The notes below the pieces were generated by a model. That model worked only from the letters and a program-made list of their open reading frames with translations, was not told where the DNA came from and did no database searches. DNA of 64,000 nt from Ectothiorhodospira shaposhnikovii (GTDB lineage: Bacteria > Pseudomonadota > Gammaproteobacteria > Ectothiorhodospirales > Ectothiorhodospiraceae), in contig NZ_NRSM01000014.1 in assembly GCF_016584105.1 (NCBI RefSeq), positions 33,007 to 97,006 of the forward strand, written 5' to 3'. How positions within the stretch are numbered: position 1 is the first letter of the stretch; every line of letters begins with the position of its first letter. Below, one piece after another: positions 27,799-38,155 of the stretch. A program made the translations under genes and the position numbers.

Positions 27799-30462
27799 TC
27801 AGGCGCGCAGGGGATTGGGTTTGTCCACGTCGATCCCGTACCTGACGATGGCCTCGCCAACCCGCTCCACCGGGATCCGGCCTTCATCCGCCAGGGCCTT
27901 GAGGGCGGCCAGGGCCACGTAATGGCGATCCACCTCGAAATGGTGGCGCAAACGGGAACGCAGATCGCTGCGGCCGAAGCCATCGGTGCCCAGCACCGTA
28001 TAGCGTCCCGGCACCCAGGCCCGGATCTGATCGGCAAAGGCCCTGACATAATCGGTGGAGGCCACCACCGGCCCCTGACGCCCCTCCAGGCATTGAGTGA
28101 CCCAGCTGCGGCGGGGGTCGGCCCCGGGATGCAGCATGTTCCAGCGCTCCGTGTCACGACCGTCCCGGGCCAGTTCGTTGAAGCTGGTGGCACTCCAGAT
28201 GTCCGCTTCCACGCCGAAGTCATTCCTGAGCAGGTCGGCGGCTGCGATCACCTCCCGGAGAATGGTGCCCGATCCCATGAGCTGGACCCTCGGCTCACCC
28301 GCCGCCCCTTCCCTGAACAGGTACAGCCCCTTGCGGATCCCCTCTTCCGCCCCCTCCGGCATGACCGGCTGCGGGTAGTTCTCGTTCATGACGGTGATGT
28401 AATAGAAAACGCTTTCCAGATTGACGTACATGCGGCGGAGACCGTCATGGAGGATCACCGCCAGTTCATGGGCGAAGGCCGGGTCATAGCTGATGCAGTT
28501 GGGCACGTTGGCGGCCATCAGATGGCTGTGTCCGTCCTGGTGCTGCAGCCCCTCGCCGGAAAGGGTGGTGCGACCGGCGGTGCCGCCCATGAGGAAACCC
28601 CGGGCCTGCATGTCGCCCGCGGCCCAGATCAGATCTCCCACCCGCTGGAAGCCGAACATGGAATAGAAGATGTAGAAGGGGATCATGCTCACGCCATGGA
28701 CGCTGTAGGCCGTCGCCGCCGCCATCCAGGAAGACATGGCACCCGCCTCGTTGATGCCTTCTTCAAGAATCTGCCCCTTCTTGTCCTCCCTGTAGAACAT
28801 CACCTGATCCTTGTCCTGGGGTGTATAGAGCTGTCCCACGGAGGAGTAGATCCCCAGTTGCCGGAACAGCCCTTCCATGCCGAAGGTGCGGGCCTCGTCC
28901 GGCACGATGGGGACGATGTGATGGCCGATCTTCTTGTCCCGGATCAGCTGGGTGAGCATGCGCACCAGCGCCATGGTGGTGGACAGCTCGCGCTCTCCGG
29001 AGGACTCCATGGCGGCGTCGAACAGGGAGAGATCCGGGATCTCCAGGGGTGCCACCGAGGACTTGCGCACCGGCAGAAAGCCACCCAGGGCCTTGCGCCG
29101 TTCGTGCATGTAACGCATTTCCGGAGCATCTTCCGGCGGCTTGATGTACTCCATCCGTTCCACCTGATCATCGGTGAGCGGGATGCTGAAGCGGCTGCGG
29201 AAGGTCTTGAGTTCGCCCATGCCCAGTTTTTTCTGCTGGTGGGCACGCATCTGCCCCTCGCCGGCGGATCCCATGCCGTAGCCCTTCACGGTCTGGGCCA
29301 GGATCACGGTGGGCTGGTCCGCGTGATTGACCGCTGCGTGATAGGCGGCGTAGACCTTGAAGGGATCGTGTCCGCCCCGGTTCAGACGCCAGACATCATC
29401 ATCTGACATATTGGCCACCATGGCCTTGAGCTCGGGATATTTGCCGAAGAAATGCTCCCGCACATAGGCACCGTCCTTGGCCTTGTAGTTCTGGTAATCC
29501 CCGTCCACGGCCTCCATCATGCGCTGCTTGAGCAGGCCCTTGGTGTCCTTGGCCAGCAGGGGATCCCAGTAACTGCCCCAGAGGACCTTGATGACATTCC
29601 ATCCGGCGCCCCGGAACATGGCCTCCAGTTCCTGCACGATCTTGCCATTGCCTCGCACCGGCCCGTCCAGACGCTGCAGGTTGCAGTTGACCACGAAGAT
29701 CAGGTTGTCGAGTTTTTCCCGGGCCGCCAGGGAGATGGCGCCCAGGCTTTCCGGCTCATCGGTTTCCCCGTCCCCCAGAAAACACCAGACCTTGCGATCC
29801 CGGCTGCTGGCCAGTTCCCGATCATTCATGTACTTCATGAAGCGGGCCTGCATGATGGCGGCGATGGGGCCCAGCCCCATGCTGACGGTGGGAAATTGCC
29901 AGTAACCGGGCATCAGCCAGGGGTGGGGATAGGAAGACAGGCCGCCGCCGCCCACTTCCTGGCGGAACCGGTCCAGCTGGGCCTCGGTGAAGCGGCCCTC
30001 CAGATAGGAACGGGCATAGATCCCCGGGGCGGAGTGGCCCTGAATGAAAAGCAGGTCGCCGCCATGCTCATGGGAGGGGGCGCGCCAGAAGTGGTTGAAG
30101 CCCACGTCATAGAGGGTGGCGGCAGAGGCGAAACTGGCGATATGCCCCCCCAGCTCCGAACTGATGCCGTTGGCCTTGACCACCATCATCAACGCATTCC
30201 AGCGGATGTAGGAGCGGATGCGGTGCTCCAGTTCCGCGTCCCCGGGGAACGCAGGCTCCAGATGGGGCGGAATGGTGTTCACATAGGCGGTATTGGCGGA
30301 ATACGGCAGGAAAGCGCCGGATCGCCGGGCCTGATCCACCAGACGCTCCAGCAGGTAATGGGCCCGTTCCGGGCCATCGGCCTGGATCACCGCTTCCAGG
30401 GCATCAAGCCATTCGTGGGTTTCCTGGGCATCCAGGTCTTGGGGCAATTGCTGCGCCGTCAT
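27799..30462 (-). CDS. aceE: Pyruvate dehydrogenase E1 component, homodimeric type
   Basis: An 887-residue thiamine-diphosphate enzyme that decarboxylates pyruvate and acetylates the E2 lipoyl group. Seen in the sequence are [27 protein letters not shown], the ThDP motif [32 protein letters not shown], and the C-terminal [14 protein letters not shown] to [21 protein letters not shown]. Length fits the AceE family. The ATG at 30462 is chosen since GGAG lies eight bases upstream; an ATG six codons earlier is possible. aceE, aceF and lpdA follow each other with gaps of about 98 and 63 bases. Confidence 0.97.
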   Translation of the reverse strand: MTAQQLPQDLDAQETHEWLDALEAVIQADGPERAHYLLERLVDQARRSGAFLPYSANTAYVNTIPPHLEPAFPGDAELEHRIRSYIRWNALMMVVKANGISSELGGHIASFASAATLYDVGFNHFWRAPSHEHGGDLLFIQGHSAPGIYARSYLEGRFTEAQLDRFRQEVGGGGLSSYPHPWLMPGYWQFPTVSMGLGPIAAIMQARFMKYMNDRELASSRDRKVWCFLGDGETDEPESLGAISLAAREKLDNLIFVVNCNLQRLDGPVRGNGKIVQELEAMFRGAGWNVIKVLWGSYWDPLLAKDTKGLLKQRMMEAVDGDYQNYKAKDGAYVREHFFGKYPELKAMVANMSDDDVWRLNRGGHDPFKVYAAYHAAVNHADQPTVILAQTVKGYGMGSAGEGQMRAHQQKKLGMGELKTFRSRFSIPLTDDQVERMEYIKPPEDAPEMRYMHERRKALGGFLPVRKSSVAPLEIPDLSLFDAAMESSGERELSTTMALVRMLTQLIRDKKIGHHIVPIVPDEARTFGMEGLFRQLGIYSSVGQLYTPQDKDQVMFYREDKKGQILEEGINEAGAMSSWMAAATAYSVHGVSMIPFYIFYSMFGFQRVGDLIWAAGDMQARGFLMGGTAGRTTLSGEGLQHQDGHSHLMAANVPNCISYDPAFAHELAVILHDGLRRMYVNLESVFYYITVMNENYPQPVMPEGAEEGIRKGLYLFREGAAGEPRVQLMGSGTILREVIAAADLLRNDFGVEADIWSATSFNELARDGRDTERWNMLHPGADPRRSWVTQCLEGRQGPVVASTDYVRAFADQIRAWVPGRYTVLGTDGFGRSDLRSRLRHHFEVDRHYVALAALKALADEGRIPVERVGEAIVRYGIDVDKPNPLRA

Positions 30463-30771
30463 CACTTTTTCTCCATCCAATCCCCCGTCGCCGCGGGCAC
30501 GCAGGTGCGCACCCGCTCGGGGTGTGGTTCAGACAAAACGGGATACTTGCTGATATCATTCCGACCGGGCTTTATTATTTTTATGTCCACATCCAATGCC
30601 GACCTGAAACGCGACAATTCGGTTCACATCGAGCAGAAAATTCATCGTCGAGTGGCGCAATTCGCTGAGTCATGTTCTAGCTTTTGCACCGGCAGGTCAA
30701 GGAACCGGAACACCGTTTCCCATGCTTCACCGCAACACATTTCTGCAATAAAAACAGGAAACAGCAACACA
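30463..30771. promoter_or_regulatory. Divergent aceE-pyrC intergenic region
   Basis: About 309 bases between the divergent starts of aceE and pyrC. It is more AT-rich than the flanking genes, notably around 30570-30590 (TTTATTATTTTTATG), and must hold promoters for both. I see no convincing operator palindrome, small gene or RNA gene. A long open frame through it on the plus strand is a shadow of aceE. Confidence 0.5.
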
Positions 30772-31815
30772 ATGACGACAATCCAGGAACTGCGTATCAG
30801 ACGCCCCGATGACTGGCATTTGCATGTGCGGGACGGGAGCGCCCTTGATAGTGCAGTGCCGCATACCGCCAGATGTTTCGGCCGCGCCATCATCATGCCC
30901 AATCTCAGGCCGCCGGTCGTGAACGTGGAGCAGGCCATCGCCTATCGCCGGCGCATTCTTGATGCCGTTCCGCCGGAGATGAAATTCGAGCCATTGATGA
31001 CAATTTACCTCACCGACATGACCTCGCCGGAAGAGATCAAAAAGGCGGTGGACAGCGGGATTGTCTTCGGCGTGAAGCTGTACCCCGCCGGCGCCACCAC
31101 CCATTCCGACGCCGGCGTGACCGATATCCGTCACACCTATCCCGCCCTGCAGGCGATGCAGGACCTGGGGCTGCCACTGATGATCCATGGCGAGGCCACG
31201 GACCCGGGGGTGGACGTGTTCGACCGGGAAGCGGTGTTCATCGATCAGGTGCTGGCGCCGTTGGTGGAGCAATTCCAGGGCCTGAAGGTGGTTCTGGAGC
31301 ACATCACCACGGCCCAGGCGGTGGACTTCGTGCGCCAGGCCCCGGACCGGGTGGCCGCCACGGTCACCCCTCAGCACATCCTCATGAACCGCAATGCCCT
31401 GTTCCAGGGCGGTCTGCGGCCCCACCACTACTGTCTGCCGGTACTCAAGCGCGAGACCCATCGGGCGGCCATCATGGCGGTCCTGGCGGAGGGGCATCCC
31501 CGCTTCTTCCTGGGCACCGACAGCGCGCCCCATCCCAAGGGCGCCAAGGAATCCGCCTGCGGCTGTGCCGGCATCTTCAGCGCCCCGGCCGCCATTGAGC
31601 TCTATGCCGAGGCCTTCGAGCAGGCCGGCGCCCTGGACAAGCTGGAAGGGTTTGCCAGCCTGTTCGGCCCGGCCTTCCACGGCCTGCCGGTGAACGATGA
31701 CTACATCACCCTGCGGCGGGAATCCTGGACGGTGCCGGAGGCCTACCCCTTCGCGGACGCCACGGTGGTGCCCATGCGGGCCGGCGGCACGCTGGACTGG
31801 AAGCTGGTAGTCTAG
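30772..31815 (+). CDS. pyrC: Dihydroorotase, class II
   Basis: A 347-residue zinc amidohydrolase that cyclises carbamoyl-aspartate to dihydroorotate in pyrimidine synthesis. The opening [20 protein letters not shown] contains the metal-binding Hx[18 protein letters not shown] holds the carboxylated Lys, and [14 protein letters not shown] and [21 protein letters not shown] complete the site. The ATG at 30772 gives the normal length for the E. coli-type enzyme; the longer frame upstream is in the intergenic region and shadows aceE. rnt follows after four bases. Confidence 0.96.
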   Translation: MTTIQELRIRRPDDWHLHVRDGSALDSAVPHTARCFGRAIIMPNLRPPVVNVEQAIAYRRRILDAVPPEMKFEPLMTIYLTDMTSPEEIKKAVDSGIVFGVKLYPAGATTHSDAGVTDIRHTYPALQAMQDLGLPLMIHGEATDPGVDVFDREAVFIDQVLAPLVEQFQGLKVVLEHITTAQAVDFVRQAPDRVAATVTPQHILMNRNALFQGGLRPHHYCLPVLKRETHRAAIMAVLAEGHPRFFLGTDSAPHPKGAKESACGCAGIFSAPAAIELYAEAFEQAGALDKLEGFASLFGPAFHGLPVNDDYITLRRESWTVPEAYPFADATVVPMRAGGTLDWKLVV

Positions 31816-31819
31816 CGCC

Positions 31820-32473
31820 ATGACAGACGAACTGAACTTCCGCCCCATGGGCAATCGTTTCCGTGGTTTTCTGCCCGTGGTGGTGGATGTTGAAACCGGC
31901 GGCTTCAATCCCAAAACCGATGCCCTGCTGCAGATCGCGGCCGTGTTCCTGCGCATGGACCAGGACGGCTTCATCCAGCGGGACAGGACATTGTCCTGCC
32001 ATGTCCAGCCCTTCGAGGGGGCCAACATGGACCCCAAGTCCCTGGAGGTGAACGGGATCAACCCCTGGCATCCCCTGCGCATCGCCCTGCCCGAGGACGA
32101 GGCCCTGCAGCGGGTGTTTCGGGAAGTCCGCCAGGACATCAAACGCAATCACTGCACCCGGGCCATTCTGGTGGGACACAATGCCGGTTTCGACCTGGCC
32201 TTCGTCAACGCCACTGCGGAGCGGGCCCAGGTGAAGCGAAACCCCTTTCATCCCTTCAGCAACCTGGACACCGTCACCCTGTCGGCCCTGGCCTACGGTC
32301 AGACCGTGCTGGCCAAGGCAGTGAAGGAGGCGGGGCTGCCCTGGGACAACGCGGAAGCCCACTCCGCCACCTATGACGCGGAAAAGACAGCGGACATCTT
32401 CTGCGACGTCATGAACCGCTGGAATCAACAGATACTGACTCAGGATCCCCTGAACATGGACAAGGCGCTGTGA
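31820..32473 (+). CDS. rnt: Ribonuclease T
   Basis: A 217-residue DEDD-family 3'-5' exoribonuclease that trims tRNA and other stable RNA 3' ends. Exo I is [20 protein letters not shown] (Asp-Glu pair), Exo II is [14 protein letters not shown] and Exo III is [14 protein letters not shown]. Length is normal for RNase T. It starts four bases after pyrC, which implies a shared transcript. Confidence 0.96.
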   Translation: MTDELNFRPMGNRFRGFLPVVVDVETGGFNPKTDALLQIAAVFLRMDQDGFIQRDRTLSCHVQPFEGANMDPKSLEVNGINPWHPLRIALPEDEALQRVFREVRQDIKRNHCTRAILVGHNAGFDLAFVNATAERAQVKRNPFHPFSNLDTVTLSALAYGQTVLAKAVKEAGLPWDNAEAHSATYDAEKTADIFCDVMNRWNQQILTQDPLNMDKAL

Positions 32474-32518
32474 GTTGCATATAAGAGCTGGGTGACGCAT
32501 CAACAACGAGAGGCTCTC

Positions 32519-33463
32519 ATGCCACCGCCGCCGCTCTCCATTCTGGTTGTTGACGATATGCAGTACAGTCGGACCGTGCTCAGAAATACCCTGGAGCGAA
32601 TTGGTTATGATGATGTCCGGCTGGCGGGCTCGGCGCAGGAGGCCCAGGATGCACTGGCACAGCGCCGGGCGGACGTGGTCATTGTCGACTGGGTGATGCC
32701 GGAGATGAACGGGCTGGAACTTGCTTCCGCCATTCGCCTGCATGACGAGGAAGCCGACCGTTACACCTCCATCATCCTGTTCACATCAAAAGATGAAGAC
32801 ACGGCCATGCTCAAGGCCTTTCACCAGGGCGTTGACGACTTTCTGACCAAACCGATTCATGACATCCACCTGGCGGCACGCATCTATGCCGCCGGGCGGA
32901 TTGCCATGCTGCAGAATCGCCTGATAGAAACCTCATCAGCACTGGAAACCGCAAACCGCCTGCTGGAGCATCAGTCCACCGCAGACCCCATCACGGGCCT
33001 GGGTAACCAGCGCGCCCTGAATCAGCGCTTAGAAGCCCTGGTACTGGAAACCCAGGCCCGCGCAGGCGGGTTCTGCCTGGCCCTGGTCAGCCTGGACCAG
33101 GAAGATGATGATCAACAGAGCGACCTCAGCGCAGAGGTCCTGGTGGGGTTCGCCAAGCGCCTGCGGTTGGCCGTGCGCCCCACCGATCTGGTGGCCAGAA
33201 TTGCGGAAGAGGAATTCGCCCTGTTGATGCATGTCCACTCACCACAGGACTTCAATCGGGACCTCTTCAAGCGGGTACTGGCCAGCATCACCCAGGACGG
33301 CATCCAGACCTCTGAAGGCCCCATTGCCATCAAGGTATCCATCGGTGCCCATTTCCATCATTCAGAGCAGCGGCTGATGACCATCCGGGACCTCATGAAA
33401 CAGGTTCGGATCAATCTGGAAAAGGCTCGCCATCAAAGCAGTACCCATGTCGTGGTCACCTAG
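32519..33463 (+). CDS. Response regulator with degenerate GGDEF domain
   Basis: A 314-residue protein. The N-terminal receiver domain is intact: VVDD at 10-13, phospho-acceptor Asp57 in VIVDWVMPEMNG, Thr/Ser at 89-90 and Lys111 in FLTKP. A helical linker leads to a GGDEF-type domain that begins DPITGLGNQRALNQRL. The active-site signature GGDEF is AEEEF (229-233), so diguanylate cyclase activity is unlikely. The RxxD inhibitory-site motif (RPTD, 220-223) is kept at the right spacing, which would allow cyclic di-GMP binding. GAGAGG precedes the ATG. No partner kinase is adjacent. Confidence 0.85.
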   Translation: MPPPPLSILVVDDMQYSRTVLRNTLERIGYDDVRLAGSAQEAQDALAQRRADVVIVDWVMPEMNGLELASAIRLHDEEADRYTSIILFTSKDEDTAMLKAFHQGVDDFLTKPIHDIHLAARIYAAGRIAMLQNRLIETSSALETANRLLEHQSTADPITGLGNQRALNQRLEALVLETQARAGGFCLALVSLDQEDDDQQSDLSAEVLVGFAKRLRLAVRPTDLVARIAEEEFALLMHVHSPQDFNRDLFKRVLASITQDGIQTSEGPIAIKVSIGAHFHHSEQRLMTIRDLMKQVRINLEKARHQSSTHVVVT

Positions 33464-33549
33464 CCACACCCCTGGGAAATGTCCAGACCGGCACCGTGCG
33501 CCCCTCATCCCGGGGGCGACCGGCCTGGCTTGGCATGGGGGATGAATTC

Positions 33550-33873
33550 CTAGTCGCCGCTCCCCGCGGCCTCCTTGACCATATTCTGCAACTCCCCGGA
33601 CTCGAACATCTCCAGAGTGATGTCGCAGCCGCCGATCAGCTCACCCTTGATGTAGATCTGCGGAAACGTGGGCCAGTCGGCAAAGCCGGGCAACGCCTGC
33701 ATGATCTCCTGATCCGCCAGGACATTCACATAGGCAAAGGGTGCCCCGCAGGCCTTGAGTGCGGTGGCGGCACGGTTGGAGAAGCCGCACATGGGAAACT
33801 GGGGCGTCCCCTTCATGTAAATGATGACGGGGTTTTCCTCCACCTGCTGCCTGATACGATCCAGAGCGTCCAC
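33550..33873 (-). CDS. grxD: Monothiol glutaredoxin Grx4
   Basis: A 107-residue CGFS-type glutaredoxin that binds a 2Fe-2S cluster with glutathione and takes part in Fe-S trafficking. The family signature is visible: NPVIIYMKGTPQFPMCGFSNRA, then the WPTFPQIYIKGELIGGCDI stretch. The GTG at 33873 is chosen because it gives the usual Grx4 opening (DALDRIRQQVEENPV) and has GAGG nine bases upstream; a longer frame upstream is not family-like. Confidence 0.95.
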   Translation of the reverse strand: MDALDRIRQQVEENPVIIYMKGTPQFPMCGFSNRAATALKACGAPFAYVNVLADQEIMQALPGFADWPTFPQIYIKGELIGGCDITLEMFESGELQNMVKEAAGSGD

Positions 33874-33923
33874 TTCGTTTGACCTCGTGTTTATGAAAAG
33901 CCCCAGCCGGGGCAAATTCGGTC

Positions 33924-33987
33924 ACTCCCGCGACAGCGGGAGTCCAGCTTTTTCAGACTGCGACCGGATTCCCGCCTGCGCGGGAAT
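33924..33987. repeat. Pair of REP-like palindromes
   Basis: Two perfect 8-bp stems lie in the grxD-asnO spacer: ACTCCCGC/GCGGGAGT with loop GACA (33924-33943) and ATTCCCGC/GCGGGAAT with loop CTGC (33968-33987). They share their core with the stem at 16663-16682. Such paired palindromes are typical of dispersed intergenic REP elements, which can affect mRNA ends. Confidence 0.8.
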
Positions 33988-34108
33988 GACTCCATTCAAA
34001 TGGAAAGTGAATTCCACATGAAAATGAACTGATTCAACACACCACTGACCGATTAAACCTGGTTGGACATCAGAACATGACCATTGGTTTGTTCCCGGGC
34101 GCCGGCGT

Positions 34109-35890
34109 CTAGCCGGCGTGGATCCCCTGGCGCTGCAACCAGAATTCCAGCAGGGCCAGATGCCAGAGCTTGCTGCCCTGGATGCGGGTCAGGTGCTGCT
34201 CCGGGGCCTTGAGCAGGGTCTCCACATACTCCCGCTGGTAAAGTCCCCGCTCCCGGCAGGCCCGGGAATTCAGGATGTCGCCCATGAAGTCCAGAAACTC
34301 CCCGCGCACGTACTTGAGGGCCGGTAGCGGGAAATACCCCTTGGGACGATCGATGACCGCATCGGGCAACAACCCCCGGGCAATCTGCTTGAGCACGCCC
34401 TTGCCGCCCTGGGCCAGCTTCAGCGCCGGCGGCATGCGGGCCGCCAGCTCCACCAGTTCATGATCCAGGAACGGCACCCGGGCCTCCAGCCCCCAGGCCA
34501 TGGTCATGTTGTCCACCCGCTTGACCGGATCATCCACCACCAGGGTGGTGACATCCAGACGCAGCACCGCATCCAGGAAGGTGTCCGCGCCCGGCTCGTT
34601 CAGGGCCGCCTCGATCAACAGGGCCGTGTGATCCTCCCCCACCAGGGCCGGGTTCACCATGCAGGCAAACTCGGGCTGGTCGCGGTCGAAATAGTGCCGG
34701 CGGAAGCGTTCCACCAGGGTCCCTTCCGTCTCCGCCGCCATGCGCGGATACCAGAAATACCCGGCAAAGACCTCATCGGCCCCCTGCCCCGACTGCACCA
34801 CCTTCACGTGCCGGGAGACCTGCTCCGACAGTAGGTAGAAGGCTACCGCATCCTGCCCCACCATGGGTTCGGCCATCTGGTCCACGGCCTCGGGCAGACG
34901 GGCCAGAACCTGGTCATTGGGCACATGGAAGCGGTGATGATCGGTGGCATAGCGCTCGGCCACCGGGTCGGAAAACTCGAATTCGCTGCCCTTCTCCTCG
35001 GGCTGATCCTCAAACCCCACGGTGAAGGTCTTCAGCCCCGTCGCCCCCGACTCCGCCAGCAGGGCCACCAGCAGACTGGAATCCAGGCCGCCGGAAAGCA
35101 GCACCCCCACCGGCACGTCGGAAATCTCCAGGCGCCGCTTGACCGAGCGCCGCAGGGCATCATGCACGGCCTCGGTCCAGGCTTCCGGGGTCTGGTCCCG
35201 GTCGGGGCGGGTAGCCTCCAGCTGCCAGTAGCGCTGCAGCCGGGTACGGCCGTCCTGCTCCACGGTGAGGGTATGGCCGGGCTGCAGCTTTCTCACACCC
35301 TTGAACAGGGTGCGGGGGGCGGGCACCACCGCATGCAGGGTGAAGTGATGATGCAAGGCCACCGGATCAATGTCCGTATCCACCTCCCCCGCGGCCAGCA
35401 GGGCCTGGATGTTGGAGGCAAAGCGCAGGCGCCGGTCGGTGTGACTGTAGTAAAGGGGCTTGATGCCCATGCGGTCCCGGGCCATGAACAGGCGCCGCCG
35501 ACGCAGATCCCAGACCGCAAAGGCAAACATGCCGTGAAAGCGCTTGACGCAGTCCTCGCCCCAGGCATGGTAGGCCTTGAGGATGACCTCGGTGTCGCCG
35601 CTGGAAAAGAACCGGTAGCGATCTTCCAGCTCCCGACGCAGCTCGCGGAAGTTATAGATCGTGCCGTTGAAGACCACCGCCAGCCCCAGATCGGGATCCA
35701 GCATGGGCTGGTTGGCCCGTTCGGACAGATCCAGGATGGACAGGCGGCGATGCCCCATGGCCAGGGGGCCGTCGGAATAACTGCCTTCGTGATCCGGACC
35801 ACGGCGACGCAACCGATCCAGCATGCGCCGGATGGACTCAAGATCAGGGAGGGATTCGTTGAAATTCAGTTCGCCGCAGATGCCGCACAT
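34109..35890 (-). CDS. asnO: Asparagine synthase-family amidotransferase, AsnO type (NAGGN synthesis)
   Basis: A 593-residue two-domain enzyme. The class II glutaminase domain starts MCGICGELNFNESLPDLESI with the nucleophile Cys2, and the synthetase domain has the PP-loop VLLSGGLDSSLLVALL near residue 260. The MCGICGEL opening, LHAVVPAPRTLF, VVQSGQGADEVFAGYFWYP and DDPVKRVDNMTMAWGLEAR match the subfamily that amidates N-acetylglutaminylglutamine to the osmolyte NAGGN, rather than ordinary AsnB. The partner synthetase (ngg), normally next door, is not in the window. The start at the ATG giving Cys2 is required by the mechanism. Confidence 0.85.
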   Translation of the reverse strand: MCGICGELNFNESLPDLESIRRMLDRLRRRGPDHEGSYSDGPLAMGHRRLSILDLSERANQPMLDPDLGLAVVFNGTIYNFRELRRELEDRYRFFSSGDTEVILKAYHAWGEDCVKRFHGMFAFAVWDLRRRRLFMARDRMGIKPLYYSHTDRRLRFASNIQALLAAGEVDTDIDPVALHHHFTLHAVVPAPRTLFKGVRKLQPGHTLTVEQDGRTRLQRYWQLEATRPDRDQTPEAWTEAVHDALRRSVKRRLEISDVPVGVLLSGGLDSSLLVALLAESGATGLKTFTVGFEDQPEEKGSEFEFSDPVAERYATDHHRFHVPNDQVLARLPEAVDQMAEPMVGQDAVAFYLLSEQVSRHVKVVQSGQGADEVFAGYFWYPRMAAETEGTLVERFRRHYFDRDQPEFACMVNPALVGEDHTALLIEAALNEPGADTFLDAVLRLDVTTLVVDDPVKRVDNMTMAWGLEARVPFLDHELVELAARMPPALKLAQGGKGVLKQIARGLLPDAVIDRPKGYFPLPALKYVRGEFLDFMGDILNSRACRERGLYQREYVETLLKAPEQHLTRIQGSKLWHLALLEFWLQRQGIHAG

Positions 35891-36095
35891 GGAGGTCGTC
35901 AGGGATCCTTGCAATGGAGATGTCGTACATCAATGTTCACACAATACAGGAGATGGGGGCGAATTGGACACGCTCAAGCCCCGTGTCGAGCCGGATCAGG
36001 AGAGCCGGAGCGTTCCTTCCGGCGGCAAGACATGACGCGCGGACCGCATCGGGATAAGATGCGCGGCTCAACGCAGACACTTGCCGGAGTTCTCC

Positions 36096-37610
36096 ATGTC
36101 CGTCATCCGCCAGGAAGACCTGATCCAGAGCATTGCCGATGCCTTTCAGTTCATCAGCTACTACCATCCCCAGGATTATATCCAGGCCCTGACCGCCGCC
36201 TATGAGCGCGAGGCATCTCCCGCGGCCCGGGATGCCATGGCCCAGATCCTGATCAACTCCCGCATGTGCGCCGAAGGCCATCGCCCGATCTGTCAGGACA
36301 CCGGCATCGCCCTGGTCTTCCTCAAGGTGGGCATGGACGTGCGCTGGGAGGCGGACATGAGCCTGCAGGCCATGGTGGACGAAGGAGTGAGACGGGCCTA
36401 CCAACATCCGGACAACACCCTGCGGGCCTCGGTGCTGCTGGATCCGGCCGGTGACCGCCGGAACTCCCGCGACAATACCCCGGCGGTGGTGCACATGGAG
36501 ATCGTGCCGGGAGATCACCTGGAAGTGATCTGCGCCGCCAAGGGCGGCGGTTCCGAGAACAAGTCCAAGCTGGCCATGCTCAACCCCTCCGATTCCATCG
36601 TCGACTGGGTGCTCAAGACCGTGCCCACCATGGGCGCCGGCTGGTGCCCGCCGGGCATTCTGGGACTGGGCATCGGCGGCACACCGGAAAAGGCCATGCT
36701 GCTGGCCAAGGAATCCCTCATGGCCCCGGTGGACATCCATGAACTGATCGCCCGCGGCCCGCAAAACCGGGTGGAAGCACTGCGCCTGGAGCTGTACGAG
36801 AAGGTCAACGCCCTGGGCATCGGCGCCCAGGGGCTGGGTGGCCTGACCACGGTGCTGGACGTGAAGATTCTGGACTATCCCACCCATGCGGCCTCCCTGC
36901 CCGTGGCCATGATCCCCAACTGCGCCGCCACCCGCCATGTGCATTTCCACCTGGACGGCAGCGGCCCGGCGGTCCTTACGCCGCCCTCCCTGGAGGACTG
37001 GCCGCAACTGGAGTACGACGCCTCCAAGGGCAAGCGGGTGAACCTGGACACCATCACCCGGGAAGACGTGGCCGGCTGGCAGCCGGGCGACGTGCTGCTG
37101 CTCAACGGCCGCCTGCTCACCGGCCGGGACGCGGCCCACAAGCGGCTCACCCAGATGCTGGACGAGGGCAAGCCCCTGCCGGTGGATTTTGCCAACCGCT
37201 TCATCTACTACGTGGGCCCGGTGGGCCCGGTCCGGGATGAGGTCATGGGACCGGCCGGCCCCACCACCGCCACCCGCATGGACAAGTTCACCCGCCAGAT
37301 GCTGGAACAGACCGGCCTGCTGGGCATGGTGGGCAAGGCGGAACGGGGTCCGGCGGCCATTGAGGCCATCAAGGACAACCAGGCGGTCTATCTCATGGCC
37401 GTGGGCGGTGCCGCCTACCTGGTTTCCAAGGCCATCCAGGCCTCCCGCGTGGTGGCCTTCGAGGACCTGGGCATGGAGGCCATCTACGAGTTCGAGGTCA
37501 AGGACATGCCCGTGACCGTGGCGGTGGACAGCCGGGGCACCTCGGTGCATGAGACCGGACCGAAGGAATGGCGCGGACGCATCGGCAAGATCCCCGTCCT
37601 GGAAGGCTGA
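36096..37610 (+). CDS. fumA: Fumarate hydratase, class I (Fe-S type)
   Basis: A 504-residue 4Fe-4S hydro-lyase interconverting fumarate and malate in the TCA cycle. The three cluster cysteines lie in RPICQDTGIALVF, PNCAATRHVHF and GAGWCPPGILGLG. The C-terminal beta region (FANRFIYYVGPVGPVRDEVMGPAGPTTATRMD) is present in the same chain, as in FumA/FumB. GGAG precedes the ATG at 36096. It is divergent from the asnO-type gene and followed by a strong hairpin. Confidence 0.93.
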   Translation: MSVIRQEDLIQSIADAFQFISYYHPQDYIQALTAAYEREASPAARDAMAQILINSRMCAEGHRPICQDTGIALVFLKVGMDVRWEADMSLQAMVDEGVRRAYQHPDNTLRASVLLDPAGDRRNSRDNTPAVVHMEIVPGDHLEVICAAKGGGSENKSKLAMLNPSDSIVDWVLKTVPTMGAGWCPPGILGLGIGGTPEKAMLLAKESLMAPVDIHELIARGPQNRVEALRLELYEKVNALGIGAQGLGGLTTVLDVKILDYPTHAASLPVAMIPNCAATRHVHFHLDGSGPAVLTPPSLEDWPQLEYDASKGKRVNLDTITREDVAGWQPGDVLLLNGRLLTGRDAAHKRLTQMLDEGKPLPVDFANRFIYYVGPVGPVRDEVMGPAGPTTATRMDKFTRQMLEQTGLLGMVGKAERGPAAIEAIKDNQAVYLMAVGGAAYLVSKAIQASRVVAFEDLGMEAIYEFEVKDMPVTVAVDSRGTSVHETGPKEWRGRIGKIPVLEG

Positions 37611-37635
37611 CAGTCGCCCGGCGAGGCTCGAAACA

Positions 37636-37662
37636 CCCCTCTCCCGGTTTTTGGGAGAGGGG
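37636..37662 (+). terminator. Perfect 10-bp hairpin downstream of fumarase
   Basis: CCCCTCTCCC (37636-37645) pairs with GGGAGAGGGG (37653-37662) across a seven-base T-rich loop. It lies between two convergent genes, where a terminator is expected, but no U tract follows on either strand, so termination is inferred from position and stem strength. Confidence 0.55.
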
Positions 37663-37675
37663 TTGGAGTACCTGA

Positions 37676-38155
37676 CTACGGCGCATCCGGCGGCGGACCT
37701 TCCGCCAGCCCGTAGAACCGTGCCACCCGCACCGCAAAATCATAGATGGGTTGCGGCGATGCCGCGTCGGGCATGCCGTCGATGATCTTGCGCCCGTCCC
37801 GCAGGTTCAGACAGACCACATAGCGATGCCCTCGATGGAAGGGGTAACGCTCGATGCTGATGCGCTCCACACTGGCCAGTTCATGTTCCAGGTACTGGCT
37901 TCGACCAAAGGGCCGCCAGTGCTGGACATCGACCCTGGCCGGCGAATGCTGGAAACGATAGACGGATACCGGCGACAACCGCCACAGGGAGGTGATCAGC
38001 ATGCCCACCAGCACCAGCAGCACCGCCAGACTGGCCAGGGGCGGCACATGCCCACCGACGAACTCCCGGGCGAAGAAACTGCCGTAGACCACCAGCGCGA
38101 CGATGGGCAGTCCCAGGATCAGGACTGCCATGGGGTCCCAGTGGCGAATAATCAT
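37676..38155 (-). CDS. Hypothetical membrane protein
   Basis: A 159-residue protein with two membrane segments, about residues 8-28 and 40-60, followed by a soluble domain of about 95 residues with alternating strands (VSVYRFQHSPARVDVQHWRPFG, HRYVVCLNLRDGRKI). The shape resembles small PH-domain-like membrane proteins, but I cannot name a family. Its ATG region overlaps the end of the YfcH-type gene by four bases, so it is translated as the second gene of that unit. Confidence 0.7.
   Translation of the reverse strand: MIIRHWDPMAVLILGLPIVALVVYGSFFAREFVGGHVPPLASLAVLLVLVGMLITSLWRLSPVSVYRFQHSPARVDVQHWRPFGRSQYLEHELASVERISIERYPFHRGHRYVVCLNLRDGRKIIDGMPDAASPQPIYDFAVRVARFYGLAEGPPPDAP

Noticed and set aside
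29452..30771. Long plus-strand open frame continuing into pyrC.
   Set aside because: It is antisense to aceE, and PyrC homologues start at the ATG at 30772; the extension is a high-GC shadow frame.
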